DNA of 64,000 bases from JBGTFE01 sp036403235 (GTDB lineage: Bacteria > Acidobacteriota > Blastocatellia > Pyrinomonadales > Pyrinomonadaceae), in contig DASWRI010000017.1 in the NCBI GenBank assembly GCA_036403235.1, forward strand, positions 37,753-101,752, written 5' to 3'. Within the stretch, counting starts at the first letter, position 1. The number at the start of each line of letters is the position of its first letter. Below the pieces are notes generated by a model that worked only from the letters and a program-made list of their open reading frames with translations, was not told the DNA's origin and made no database searches. A program made the position numbers and the translations under genes. This document shows positions 14,473-23,184 of this stretch, one piece after another.

Positions 14473-16716
14473 TTACTCGGGCAAATCGTTTTCGCGGATA
14501 TAAAGTTTTCGCTCCGTTCCGTAATCGTCCGAGTCTTCGTCGGCGGGATTGTCTTTTTGAAACGTAAAGCCGAGATAGACGTCTTTGCTGTCCATCAGAT
14601 GTTCGAGCGCGACGCTGAAATAAACGGTCGTCTGCGGCGGCAGGACGGTTTTCGAATACATATCGAAGCCGTTGAGGCCGGTTTCGCCGTTTTTTCGCTC
14701 GATGCTGTATCGCGAAGAAATCTCCGCGCCGTCGCACAATCCTCTGCATTTCGGGTTGAAATACATACTGTTCGTGTCAATCGAAACAGGCAAATCCGAG
14801 TCGTTCGTCAGCGCAAACCAGGCGACCGTCGCTTTCGCCTTCGGCAGCTTTAATTTGCTTTTGTTCGGCGCGCCCGTCTCGGCGATTTTCTCTTCCCAGA
14901 AACTTTCCGCCGTGCCGTAATGCGAAAATTTGACCGTGATTTTTTTGCTTCGCTCGCGGTTGTCGAGGTCGGCGCGTTGTTCGTAATCGGCTTTATCCTG
15001 CAAATATTTGACTCGCCGCGCTTCGCTCGCCCTCTCGAATCGCATCTGTTCCCGGTCAATCGAAAACAAGCTCCAGAGCAGTTTTCCGCTTCCCAGCTCG
15101 TACATCAAAATATTCTGATTCTCGCCGCCGGTGACGAAAGTTTTTCCGTCGGGACTGAAAACGATGACGTTGTTGCTTGAATAGCCGATGTCGAAATCCC
15201 GCAGCTTTTGGCCGCTTTCGACGTCCCAGAGCTGCAATGGCTGAAAATACGCGGCGGACAAAAATCGCTTTTCGTCCGGCGTAAATCTGAAGCCCTGAAT
15301 CTGCGTCAGGCCGGAAAACTCCCGCACTAACTTTTCGCTTTTGGCGTCGACCAGCCGGAATGGCTTTTCATCGTCCGAACCTTCCAAAATATAATTTCCG
15401 CCCGGGCTGACGACTTTTTCTTTGAGCTCTTCCGTTTCTTCCGTTCCGCTTTTCTCCTCGCTTATCTTTCGCCCTCTCTGCGCGTCCCAGACGATTGTCT
15501 CGTTTTCGCTTTTCGAAGTTATCGTTTTTGCGTCGGCGCTGAATTTGACCGAATTGATGCTGTCGGTGTGTCCGGCGAGCGCGAGCAAAAGCTCTTTTGT
15601 CCGCGCGTCCCAGACGCGCAAAATCCGGTCGGTGCTGCCCGCCGCGAAACGTTTTCCGTCGAAACTGAAATCGAGAGATTTGACGATTCCCGGATGATTT
15701 TCAAAGTTTTTGATGACCTTGCCGGTTTCGACTTCGGCGATTTCATATCCGCGTTCGCGGTAATCGGTATTGTTCATTAACAAGCTGCCGTCGTAATTCA
15801 AATCGACGCTAAACCACAAATCCAAATCGTCGATTTGCTTGACCAAGCGGTTGGAAAACTTAAAAATCTCGTATCCTAAATTTTGCAGAATTAATATTTT
15901 CCCATTGCCGCTGAAACCGAGCGTTTTCTCAAAATCCGTCTTCATTTTCAAAACTCGTAAAACTTTGCCGGTCACCGTGTCCGTGATGACGGTTTTGTCG
16001 CGGCATCTGGCGACAAGATAATTAAAATCGGGGCTGAAGACGGTTTTATTGGAAAATGTGCCCTTCAAATTGCCGCACGGCTCTAAAGCGATATTTTTGA
16101 CGGTTTTTCCGTTCGCGGCGGCGATAAAAACCGCTTTGCCTTCAAAACTGCCAAACTTCAGAAGCCCGCCGTCGCGGCTATACGAGAACGAATCGAAAAA
16201 TTTCACATCGCAGTCGAACGACATTTCCAACTTTCCCGACGCGACGTTCCGAAACTCAATTTTGGCTTTGTCCGTTTTATTTGAAAAAACCAAAACGATA
16301 CGCTTTTCGTCCGGGCTGAAATTCACTATTTCCAAATTTTTTTGCGGAAGCTTTTTTTGCCAGCTCACTTTTCCGTTTGCCGCATCGAGCAGATAAATTT
16401 CGCCCTTTTCATCTTTCGCCAGCAGCAGTTTTTGACTTTTGCTCCAGATAAAAGTTTGCGAATTCAAAGCGTCGACTTCTTCCGGCGCGCTGTCGAGGGA
16501 AATTTCCCATATCGCGGTCTCGGCGGCGAGATTCCAGAGTTTTGTTTTGTTTTCACTCCGCGTATAGGTGACGAATAATTTTCCGTCGGGACTCCAGCCG
16601 TTGCTGCCCGGATTGTCCTGAATTCGCAAAGGTATGTTTTTCGCGGCAGGATTTTGCGCGTTTGAGATTTGCGTCAGAAATAAAATGGCAAGGACGAAAA
16701 TCAGAATCTTCTTCAT
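14473..16716 (-). CDS. Secreted WD40-repeat protein
   Basis: 747 residues. Signal peptide (ILIFVLAILFLTQISNAQ), then a long series of WD40 blades: NGWSPDGKLFVTYTRSENKTKLWNL, VKSLDFSFDGKRFAAGSTDRILRVWD, SINSVKFSADAKTITSKSENETIVWD, VIVFSPDGKTFVTGGENQNILMYEL. Enough repeats are present for two seven-bladed propellers. The last 200 residues are a separate beta-rich domain (KATVAWFALTNDSDLPVSIDTN, TVYFSVALEHLMDSKDVYLGF). WD40 proteins serve as scaffolds for protein interactions; the exported kind is frequent in Acidobacteria. No enzyme motif. Divergent from the crtO gene, 84 bases apart. Confidence 0.9.
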   Translation of the reverse strand: MKKILIFVLAILFLTQISNAQNPAAKNIPLRIQDNPGSNGWSPDGKLFVTYTRSENKTKLWNLAAETAIWEISLDSAPEEVDALNSQTFIWSKSQKLLLAKDEKGEIYLLDAANGKVSWQKKLPQKNLEIVNFSPDEKRIVLVFSNKTDKAKIEFRNVASGKLEMSFDCDVKFFDSFSYSRDGGLLKFGSFEGKAVFIAAANGKTVKNIALEPCGNLKGTFSNKTVFSPDFNYLVARCRDKTVITDTVTGKVLRVLKMKTDFEKTLGFSGNGKILILQNLGYEIFKFSNRLVKQIDDLDLWFSVDLNYDGSLLMNNTDYRERGYEIAEVETGKVIKNFENHPGIVKSLDFSFDGKRFAAGSTDRILRVWDARTKELLLALAGHTDSINSVKFSADAKTITSKSENETIVWDAQRGRKISEEKSGTEETEELKEKVVSPGGNYILEGSDDEKPFRLVDAKSEKLVREFSGLTQIQGFRFTPDEKRFLSAAYFQPLQLWDVESGQKLRDFDIGYSSNNVIVFSPDGKTFVTGGENQNILMYELGSGKLLWSLFSIDREQMRFERASEARRVKYLQDKADYEQRADLDNRERSKKITVKFSHYGTAESFWEEKIAETGAPNKSKLKLPKAKATVAWFALTNDSDLPVSIDTNSMYFNPKCRGLCDGAEISSRYSIERKNGETGLNGFDMYSKTVLPPQTTVYFSVALEHLMDSKDVYLGFTFQKDNPADEDSDDYGTERKLYIRENDLPE

Positions 16717-16800
16717 AAAGCTGTCGAATTGATTTGTTAAATTGCGAGACGCTTGATTAGATGCCTAAAATATAAAAAAGTTCCTTTCGGTGTAAATTTT

Positions 16801-18375
16801 ATGGATAAAACCTACGATGTCGCCGTCATCGGCGGCGGTCACAACGGCCTGACGTGCGCGTGTTATCTCGCCAAAGCGGGCTTGAAAGTGGTCGTGCTCG
16901 AACGCCGTCACATCGTCGGCGGCGCGGTCTGCACCGAGGAAGATTTAATCGAAGGTTATAAAATCGACGTCGGCTCGTCGGCGCACATCATGATTCACTT
17001 AACGCCTGTCGTCAGGGAATTGGAACTCGAAAAATTCGGTCTCGAATATATCGACTGCGACCCGTTCGCGTTTGCGCCGATGCCGGACGGCGCGGGCGCG
17101 ATTTATCTCTGGAAAGACGTCGATAAAACGTGCGAATCAATCGCGCGCGTCTCGCCCGAAGACGCCGACCGCTACCGAAAATTCGTCGCCGAATGGGAAA
17201 AATTAAACGAGGGCGTTTTTGAAGCGTTCTTAAAACCGCCGACCGCTTTTAATCTCGCGCGTCATATGATTTTCGGCACAAAGTCGAAAAATCCGGCCGA
17301 TATGGTTCGCAAATTGATGACTTCCTACGGCGCGCTCGTCAAACAGACTTTCAAACACGAAGGCCTGCGCGCGGCGATGGCGTGGCTCGCGGCGCAGAGC
17401 GGGCCGCCGCCGACGGCCGCTGCGAGCGGCGATTTTCTCGGCTGGCATTCGATGATTCACCGTTCGGGCGTCAAACGTCCGCGCGGCGGCTCGGGCGCGC
17501 TGACCCAGGCGATGGCCAGATGTTTTGAGCATCACGGCGGCGAGCTTTTATTAAACGCCGAAGTCGAGCGAATCGAAGTCGAAGCGGGCGAGACGCGCGG
17601 CATCGTTCTGCAAAGCGGCGAGCGCATCGAGGCCAGAAAAATCGTCTCGAACGCGCACGTTCACACGACGTTTCTAAAACTCATCGGCGCGGAAAATCTG
17701 CCCAAAGGCCTGGCGGAAAGAATCGAAAACGTCCGCATCGGCAACGGTTTCGGCATGATTGTCCGCTGCGCCGTCTCCGAATTGCCCGATTACGCGGCCG
17801 CGCCGAGCGGCGGGCGCGCTTCCGATTGTCATCGCGGCTTGCAGCTTTTATGTCCGTCGCTGGCATATCTCGAAAAATCCTACGCCGATTACTTAAACGG
17901 CATTCCTTCAAAAAATCCGTCGGCGCTGGCGATGACGTTTTCCGCCGTCGACGACACGCTCGCGCCCGCCGGAAAACACACGCTTTTCGTCTGGGGACAA
18001 TATTACCCGTATGAGCTTTCAAACGGCGAAAAATGGGAAGACATCGAGGAGCGCGAGGCCGATAAACTTATCGATGTCGTCAACCGCTACGCGCCGAACG
18101 TCAAAAACTCGATAATCGAACGCTTTATTCAATCACCGCTCGATTTGGAAAAAAGATTAGGTTTACTGCGCGGAAACGTGATGCACGTCGAGATGGATTT
18201 CGACCAGATGTTTCTTTTCCGCCCGTTGCCGGAAATGTCGTCCTACCGGACGCCGATAAAAAATCTCTACCTCACCGGCGCTTCGACGCACCCCGGCGGC
18301 GGAGTCTTCGCCGCCTCCGGCTACAACACGGCGCAGGTCGTTTTGAAAGATGTAAAAGGCGGCTGGTTTTCGTAA
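16801..18375 (+). CDS. crtO: CrtO-type beta-carotene ketolase (FAD-dependent)
   Basis: 524 residues, the usual CrtO length. The N-terminal FAD-binding motif is VAVIGGGHNGLTCACYLAKAG followed by ERRHIVGGA. Hallmarks shared with cyanobacterial CrtO include RPRGGSGALTQAMA, SNAHVHTTFLKLI, the region LRGNVMHVEMDFDQM and the C-terminal LYLTGASTHPGGGV. CrtO adds keto groups at C4 of beta-carotene; it descends from phytoene desaturases rather than from CrtW, so a related desaturase function is the main alternative. The frame extends to 16753, but ATG 16801 begins at the FAD motif as in homologues. Other carotenoid genes in this window are at 34851 and 39839. Confidence 0.82.
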   Translation: MDKTYDVAVIGGGHNGLTCACYLAKAGLKVVVLERRHIVGGAVCTEEDLIEGYKIDVGSSAHIMIHLTPVVRELELEKFGLEYIDCDPFAFAPMPDGAGAIYLWKDVDKTCESIARVSPEDADRYRKFVAEWEKLNEGVFEAFLKPPTAFNLARHMIFGTKSKNPADMVRKLMTSYGALVKQTFKHEGLRAAMAWLAAQSGPPPTAAASGDFLGWHSMIHRSGVKRPRGGSGALTQAMARCFEHHGGELLLNAEVERIEVEAGETRGIVLQSGERIEARKIVSNAHVHTTFLKLIGAENLPKGLAERIENVRIGNGFGMIVRCAVSELPDYAAAPSGGRASDCHRGLQLLCPSLAYLEKSYADYLNGIPSKNPSALAMTFSAVDDTLAPAGKHTLFVWGQYYPYELSNGEKWEDIEEREADKLIDVVNRYAPNVKNSIIERFIQSPLDLEKRLGLLRGNVMHVEMDFDQMFLFRPLPEMSSYRTPIKNLYLTGASTHPGGGVFAASGYNTAQVVLKDVKGGWFS

Positions 18376-18485
18376 AAATTAAACTTCTTCGGCAAAAAGT
18401 CTTCTCTTTTGTGTTCAAAAAGTGATGCGTTTGCCCACAAACGGCATACTCGTCGAAAAAAAAGTCAAAATAAGGAGATTAGAAT

Positions 18486-18965
18486 ATGAATGAAAATCGG
18501 ATTTCTTTGTCCTTTTCGGACGAGGAGAAAACCAAAATCAATAATGCCGTTCAGGTGCTGAACGACGTTTTTACTTCGAAGCTGATTGCGCTCAGCAACG
18601 AAGACAAAAAGCGGCTCTTTAAGATTAGCGACGATGCGATTCCGTTTATTGAAAAGGTGTCGCAGTATGCCGCTTCAAATCCGGAGTTTGTGCCCGTGTT
18701 TCTGAACGCGGGCGAGTTTACGAAGGACTTTACGGCTTTTAACGAGTTGCGCGGTTTCGGGCGGCTTTTATCGCCGATTAGCCGCAATATGGAAGACACG
18801 GCGATGCTTGCCGGAAGCGAAGCCGACGATTTTGCGCGGATGTATTACGCTTCGGTCTCGCAGGCCGCAAAAATGAACGTTCCGGGCGCGCAGGCGATTT
18901 ACGAAGATTTACGCCAGCGCTTTGACGCGCAGAGAGGAAAACGGCCGAAAACGCCGACGACTTAA
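18486..18965 (+). CDS. Soluble helical protein of unknown function
   Basis: 159 residues, no signal peptide or transmembrane span. Nearly all helical and charged: SFSDEEKTKINNAVQVLNDV, FIEKVSQYAASNPEFVPVFL, GEFTKDFTAFNELRGFGRLL, and a basic Pro-rich tail (RGKRPKTPTT). Similar proteins are annotated as hypothetical in Bacteroidota and Acidobacteriota, from memory. The start is well supported by AAGGAGATTAGAAT. It is 110 bases after crtO on the same strand and is followed by a terminator and then by the first 21-bp repeat array. No function can be assigned. Confidence 0.8.
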   Translation: MNENRISLSFSDEEKTKINNAVQVLNDVFTSKLIALSNEDKKRLFKISDDAIPFIEKVSQYAASNPEFVPVFLNAGEFTKDFTAFNELRGFGRLLSPISRNMEDTAMLAGSEADDFARMYYASVSQAAKMNVPGAQAIYEDLRQRFDAQRGKRPKTPTT

Positions 18966-18998
18966 AAGCGCAGGCATTTTTGTCTTTTGTCGTAACGA

Positions 18999-19030
18999 AC
19001 CGCTCGTCTTTTCGGGCGGTTTTTCTTTTT
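18999..19030 (+). terminator. Terminator after the helical protein gene
   Basis: ACCGCTCG / CGGGCGGT stem (one G-U pair) followed by TTTTTCTTTTTT. Confidence 0.75.
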
Positions 19031-19050
19031 TGTTCGGATTGCTTAAGAAA

Positions 19051-19323
19051 ATTCAGGCTTCGCTATGCGAATTCAATAGCCGACTATTAAACGCGAATAG
19101 TTTACTATTCATTTTTAATAGCTCGCTACTCGCCTCTAATAGTCGAACTATACGAAAAGACTCGTTTACTATTCAAAATCAGTAGTGAACTACTCGATTC
19201 GAATAGCTCGCTATACAAAACGACTGGCAGAGCTATGCAAAAAGACTCGTTTACTATTCGATTTGAACGGCGAGCCGTTCAAATCGAATAGTCAGCTATT
19301 AAGAATCAATAATCCGCCGGTAA
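19051..19323. repeat. Degenerate 21-bp tandem array 1 (palindromic units)
   Basis: About thirteen units of 21 bp (two single-base shifts). Most units are an imperfect palindrome of the form AATAG-N3/5-CTATT, for example GAATAGTTTACTATTC (19095), AGTAGTGAACTACT (19181), GAATAGCTCGCTATA (19201); unit 19261 changes to GAACGG-CGAG-CCGTTC, keeping symmetry with different letters. No gene is visible in 18966-19530. From 19324 to 19530 I see only A/T-rich DNA likely to hold the promoter of the next gene. Confidence 0.75.
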
Positions 19324-19530
19324 AAACAAGCGGCGCGGCTTTTTGAAGGATGGGCGGGCTTTGTAATTCAATTAAACGCGAGAGAATATTTGTGTCGGCT
19401 AAATATTTCACAGTTGTCTTAGAATCTGTTCCCCGTAGATATTTTGACAAAAAAATCTCTTTATAAAAAATTTGCTTTGGCGTTAATATTATTTTACCGT
19501 TTAGATATACGATTTTTGGGCGGGTAAATT

Positions 19531-20340
19531 ATGGCTGAAAACATTTTGCGGCGTAATAATGTGAAGATTTCGGGCAAAGGCGAGCGGCCTTTGATGTTTG
19601 CGCACGGGTTCGGGTGCGACCAGAATATGTGGCGGTTTGTCGCGCCCGCTTTTGAAGACGATTACAAAATCGTCTTGTTCGATTACGTCGGCTCGGGCAA
19701 ATCCGACCTCGAAGCTTACCGCGCGGCGCGCTACTCGGATTTGAACGGTTATGCGCGCGACGTTCTGGAAATATGCGACGCGCTCGGGCTTGAAGACGTG
19801 ATTTTCGTCGGCCATTCGGTGAGCAGTATGATTGGCGTGCTGGCGGCCATCGAGCGGCCATCGCTTTTTAAGAGCCTGATTCAAATCGTGCCGTCGCCGT
19901 GTTATATCAACGACGCGCCCGAATACGTCGGCGGGTTCGAGCGCGCCGACATCGAGGGACTGCTCGATATGATGGACAAAAATTATATGGGCTGGGCGAG
20001 CTTTCTCGCGCCCGTGATTATGAAAAATGCCGAGCGTCCCGAGCTCGGCGCCGAGCTCGAAGCGAGCTTTTGCTCGACCGACCCGACGATTGCGCGCCGC
20101 TTTGCCGAAGCGACGTTTTACGCCGACAATCGACGCGATTTAGCGCTCGTAAAAACGCCTTCGCTGATTATACAGGTCACGGACGACGCGATTGCGCCGG
20201 TTTCGGTCGGCGAATATCTGCACAAAAATCTGAGTGAGAGCACGCTGCATCTGATGGACGCGACCGGCCACTGCCCGCACATGAGCCATCCGCAGCAGAC
20301 AATCGAAATTATCAAGGAATATCTGAATAAGAATCATTAA
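19531..20340 (+). CDS. RsbQ-like alpha/beta hydrolase
   Basis: 269 residues. It follows RsbQ and the plant KAI2/D14 proteins closely: FAHGFGCDQNMWRFVAPAF, LFDYVGSGKSD, nucleophile Ser in VGHSVSSMIGVLAA (about residue 95), acid residue in QVTDDAIAPVSVGEYL and His in ATGHCPHMSHP. RsbQ is the partner of the PAS phosphatase RsbP in the Bacillus energy-stress pathway and is thought to bind or hydrolyse a small hydrophobic molecule. Here the next gene, 14 bases away, encodes a PAS-containing hybrid kinase, so the same sensor logic is plausible. Ribosome site GGGCGGG. Not a general esterase in likely function. Confidence 0.88.
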   Translation: MAENILRRNNVKISGKGERPLMFAHGFGCDQNMWRFVAPAFEDDYKIVLFDYVGSGKSDLEAYRAARYSDLNGYARDVLEICDALGLEDVIFVGHSVSSMIGVLAAIERPSLFKSLIQIVPSPCYINDAPEYVGGFERADIEGLLDMMDKNYMGWASFLAPVIMKNAERPELGAELEASFCSTDPTIARRFAEATFYADNRRDLALVKTPSLIIQVTDDAIAPVSVGEYLHKNLSESTLHLMDATGHCPHMSHPQQTIEIIKEYLNKNH

Positions 20341-20354
20341 ACGGCACTCGACTG

Positions 20355-21902
20355 ATGGACGAATTACTAGACAATGCGCCGTGCGGCTTTCTCGTCTTTA
20401 CCGACGACGGAAAAATCGTCGAGGCAAACGCGACCCTGCTCGATTTGCTCGGCTACGAGCGCGGGGAAATTCTGGCGCTGCACGTCGAAAAAATTCTTTC
20501 GGTCGCCGGGCACATTTTTTACCAGACGCATTTTTTCCCGCTGCTCAAATTAAAAAATCAAATCGAAGAAGTTTATCTCTCGTTGCGCTCGAAATCGGGC
20601 TCGGACACGCCGGTTCTCGTCAATGCCGTCCGGCGCGAGCATCGGGACGGACGCTTTTTTAACGACTGCGTTTTTATGCCGATGCGCCAGCGCAATCAAT
20701 ATGAAGACGAGATTCTGAAAGCGAAAAGGGAAGCCGAGGAAGCGATGCGCGCCAAGGACGAATTTTTGTCGGTCGTCTCGCACGAGCTGCGCACGCCGCT
20801 CAACGGAATTCTCGGCTGGGCGCAGATTCTTCAGACCAGACAGCTCGATTCGGAAACGATAAAGCGCGCCATCGACGCCATCGTTCGCGGCGCGAAATCG
20901 CAGTCGAAATTAATCGAAGATATCCTGGATTTCACACGCATTATTTCGGGAAAATTACGGCTCGACGTGCGCCAGGTCGATTTGATAATGATTATCGAAT
21001 CGGCCATCGATATTATCGCTCCGGCGGCCAGCGCCAAAGACATCCGCCTGCAAAAAATTCTCGATTCAAACAGCTACGTCTCCGGCGACGCCGAGCGGCT
21101 GCAGCAGATTTTGTGGAATCTGCTCTCGAACGCCGTCAAATTTACGCCGAAGGGCGGGCGCGTCCAAATCCGTGTGCAGCGCGTCAATTCGAGCGTCGAA
21201 ATCATCATCAGCGATACGGGCCGAGGCATCAGCGCCGAGTTTCTGCCGTATGTTTTCGAGCGATTTAAGCAGTCGGACAATTCGACGACCAGGCGACACG
21301 GCGGCCTCGGTCTGGGCATGGCGATTACGCGTCACATGGTCGAGCTTCACGGCGGCACGATTCGCGCCGAAAGCGCCGGCGAAGATTTGGGCGCGACCTT
21401 TACGGTCAGTCTGCCGGTCTCGATTGTCGTCAATGCCAAGCCGTCTTCTGACGAAAAAGAGCTCGAACCGATTTCTCCGATTGATGAAAACAGCTCGCCG
21501 GACGTACTCGTGCCGCGGCTCGACGGGCTGCGCATTTTAATCGTCGATGACGAGGCCGACGCGCGCGATTTGTTAATTGCCGTTTTGTCCGGGCAGGGCG
21601 CCGACGTCGCCGCCGCCGCGACCGTCGCCGAAGCCGTCAGAGAGTTTCAGACAACACCGCCCGAGCTGATTGTCAGCGACATCGAAATGCCGGACGAAGA
21701 CGGTTTTTCGCTGATAAAACAACTCCGCGCGTTTAATCAAACGCAAACGAAAAAAATTCCCGCCATCGCTCTCACCGCGCACGCCCGCCCGTCCGAGCGG
21801 CTGAAAATTCTGGCCGCCGGATATCAAATGCATCTCGCCAAACCGGTCGACACGAGCGAGCTGATTGCCGTCATCGCCAACTTCGCCGATTTAAATAAAT
21901 AA
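20355..21902 (+). CDS. PAS-domain hybrid histidine kinase with receiver
   Basis: 515 residues, no membrane span. Order: PAS domain (residues 1-115, NAPCGFLVFTDDGKIVEANATLL), short coiled coil, HisKA with SHELRTPLNGILGWA, HATPase with N box (LWNLLSNAVKFTPKGG) and G boxes (DTGRGIS, GGLGLGMAI), and a C-terminal receiver with acceptor Asp in LIVSDIEMPDEDGFS and conserved Lys in MHLAKPVD. The receiver at the C-terminus suggests a phosphorelay or an internal brake. Starts 14 bases after the RsbQ-like gene with no own ribosome site of note, so expression is coupled. No output regulator lies next to it. Confidence 0.93.
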   Translation: MDELLDNAPCGFLVFTDDGKIVEANATLLDLLGYERGEILALHVEKILSVAGHIFYQTHFFPLLKLKNQIEEVYLSLRSKSGSDTPVLVNAVRREHRDGRFFNDCVFMPMRQRNQYEDEILKAKREAEEAMRAKDEFLSVVSHELRTPLNGILGWAQILQTRQLDSETIKRAIDAIVRGAKSQSKLIEDILDFTRIISGKLRLDVRQVDLIMIIESAIDIIAPAASAKDIRLQKILDSNSYVSGDAERLQQILWNLLSNAVKFTPKGGRVQIRVQRVNSSVEIIISDTGRGISAEFLPYVFERFKQSDNSTTRRHGGLGLGMAITRHMVELHGGTIRAESAGEDLGATFTVSLPVSIVVNAKPSSDEKELEPISPIDENSSPDVLVPRLDGLRILIVDDEADARDLLIAVLSGQGADVAAAATVAEAVREFQTTPPELIVSDIEMPDEDGFSLIKQLRAFNQTQTKKIPAIALTAHARPSERLKILAAGYQMHLAKPVDTSELIAVIANFADLNK

Positions 21903-21996
21903 AGCAGGAAATTTTTATCTTTATTCATCGCGCGGGAAACATTTGCGGGAAATATCCGATAACGATATTGAAAGCCAGAGCGGGAAGGATAAAACA

Positions 21997-22932
21997 ATGT
22001 CATTTTTAGATACAGTCAGGCACGCGGGCGGCAGCGTCATTCACGGCATCGATAATCTCGGCGATAAATTTATCGACGAAACAAAAAAAGTCGGCTCGAC
22101 CTTTGTCGGCGGCGCGCGTTTAACCGAAAACGTCGCCGCCAGCACGCTGAAGTTTCAAGCCGACTTAACGCGCGTCGGCCTCGAAAGAGCGTGGAGCGGC
22201 GCGCAGCGTGCCGGCTCGACCGCCGTTAGATTTTCCGCCGCCGGTTTTGAAAGCGTCACGCATCCGGGCGACCCGAATCCGCCGGCCGCGCAGGGCTTGA
22301 AGTTTTCCGAAACAAAAAGCGCCGCTAATCTTGCCTACGACGCCAAATTGAATGAAGTTTATCGATTTCCCGACGGCGGACAGTGGCAGGTCGTCGATGT
22401 CAGAGACGACGCCAAAACGGGTTTTCGCGCCATCGCCTTAAAATCCTCTGCCCCGAACGATAATCGCGTCATCGTCGCTTTTGCCGGCTCGCGCGACGCA
22501 AAGGACTGGAAAGCAAACATCGGGCAGGGACTCGGTTTGCCGACCGCGCAATACCGGGAGGCGGTCGAATTTGCCAATAAATGGAAAGCGTCGAACGGAA
22601 ACGACGTTCTCCTGACCGGACATTCGCTCGGCGGCGGGCTGGCTTCCTACGCCTCGATAAAAACCGGACTTCACGCCACGGCGGTAAATTCGGCGCCGCT
22701 CGCGCTCGACCATCTCGGACTCAATCCGCTCAACGCGCGGCGCATCACGCAGTATTACGTGCCGGGCGAGGCTTTGAGCGTTTTGAACAAAAACAATCCG
22801 CTCGACATACGGCCCGGCAATTCGATTGCGGTGCGCGGAAAATATTCGATACTCGACCCGCGCTCAATCGGCCGAAATCATTCGCTCGACAGCGTCGCGC
22901 CGGACGTGCCTGCGCCCATCAAGATTTCTTGA
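21997..22932 (+). CDS. Lipase class 3-like alpha/beta hydrolase
   Basis: 311 residues, no typical signal peptide. The N-terminal 110 residues are Gly/Ala-rich and amphipathic (TVRHAGGSVIHGIDNLG). From residue 110 onward there is a Lipase_3/DUF2974-like core: AANLAYDAKLNEVYRF, RVIVAFAGSRDAKDW, nucleophile Ser in LLTGHSLGGGLASYAS (about residue 220), and AVNSAPLAL. The last His (GRNHSLDSV) could complete the triad. ATG 21997 is preceded by GGGAAGG. Phospholipase A1-type effectors have similar layouts, so an exported or toxin-like lipase is possible, but no secretion or immunity gene is next to it. Confidence 0.8.
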   Translation: MSFLDTVRHAGGSVIHGIDNLGDKFIDETKKVGSTFVGGARLTENVAASTLKFQADLTRVGLERAWSGAQRAGSTAVRFSAAGFESVTHPGDPNPPAAQGLKFSETKSAANLAYDAKLNEVYRFPDGGQWQVVDVRDDAKTGFRAIALKSSAPNDNRVIVAFAGSRDAKDWKANIGQGLGLPTAQYREAVEFANKWKASNGNDVLLTGHSLGGGLASYASIKTGLHATAVNSAPLALDHLGLNPLNARRITQYYVPGEALSVLNKNNPLDIRPGNSIAVRGKYSILDPRSIGRNHSLDSVAPDVPAPIKIS

Positions 22933-22960
22933 GTTTTTTTTATGATGTAAAAGGCAAATT

Positions 22961-23184
22961 TTATTCTGCCGATTTGGATAAATTTCGAGCACGCAGCCGC
23001 ACGAAGTTGTGCCGAAAACGCGTCCCCGTCCGCGTGACGATTCGCGCAAGCTCGATTTTCTTCGCGAAAAAATTTCCGGCAAAACGAATCGCCGCCTCGC
23101 CTGCGCCGCCCGGATTGTCGCGCAAATCGATGTGTTTTATCTGATAACGCGAATATGCGGCGAAAGAAGTATCAGCCGAGCGAT
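22961..23184 (-). pseudogene. Remnant of an S41 (C-terminal processing) peptidase gene
   Basis: Read on the minus strand this stretch encodes YSRYQIKHIDLRDNPGGAG, then EAAIRFAGNFFAKK and IVTRTG. That matches the conserved substrate-binding part of S41 peptidases (I-D-L-R-x-N-P-G-G). The upstream PDZ and catalytic Ser parts and any start are missing; the piece abuts the stop of the zinc-ribbon gene. It is a broken gene fragment of about 75 codons. Confidence 0.55.

Noticed and set aside
14387..14749. N-terminal extension of the SnoaL-like gene
   Set aside because: It overlaps the WD40 gene in another frame; the signal peptide starts at 14386.
19270..19290. tRNA T-loop-like GTTCAAATC
   Set aside because: It belongs to two adjoining array units; no acceptor or anticodon stem can be drawn around it.
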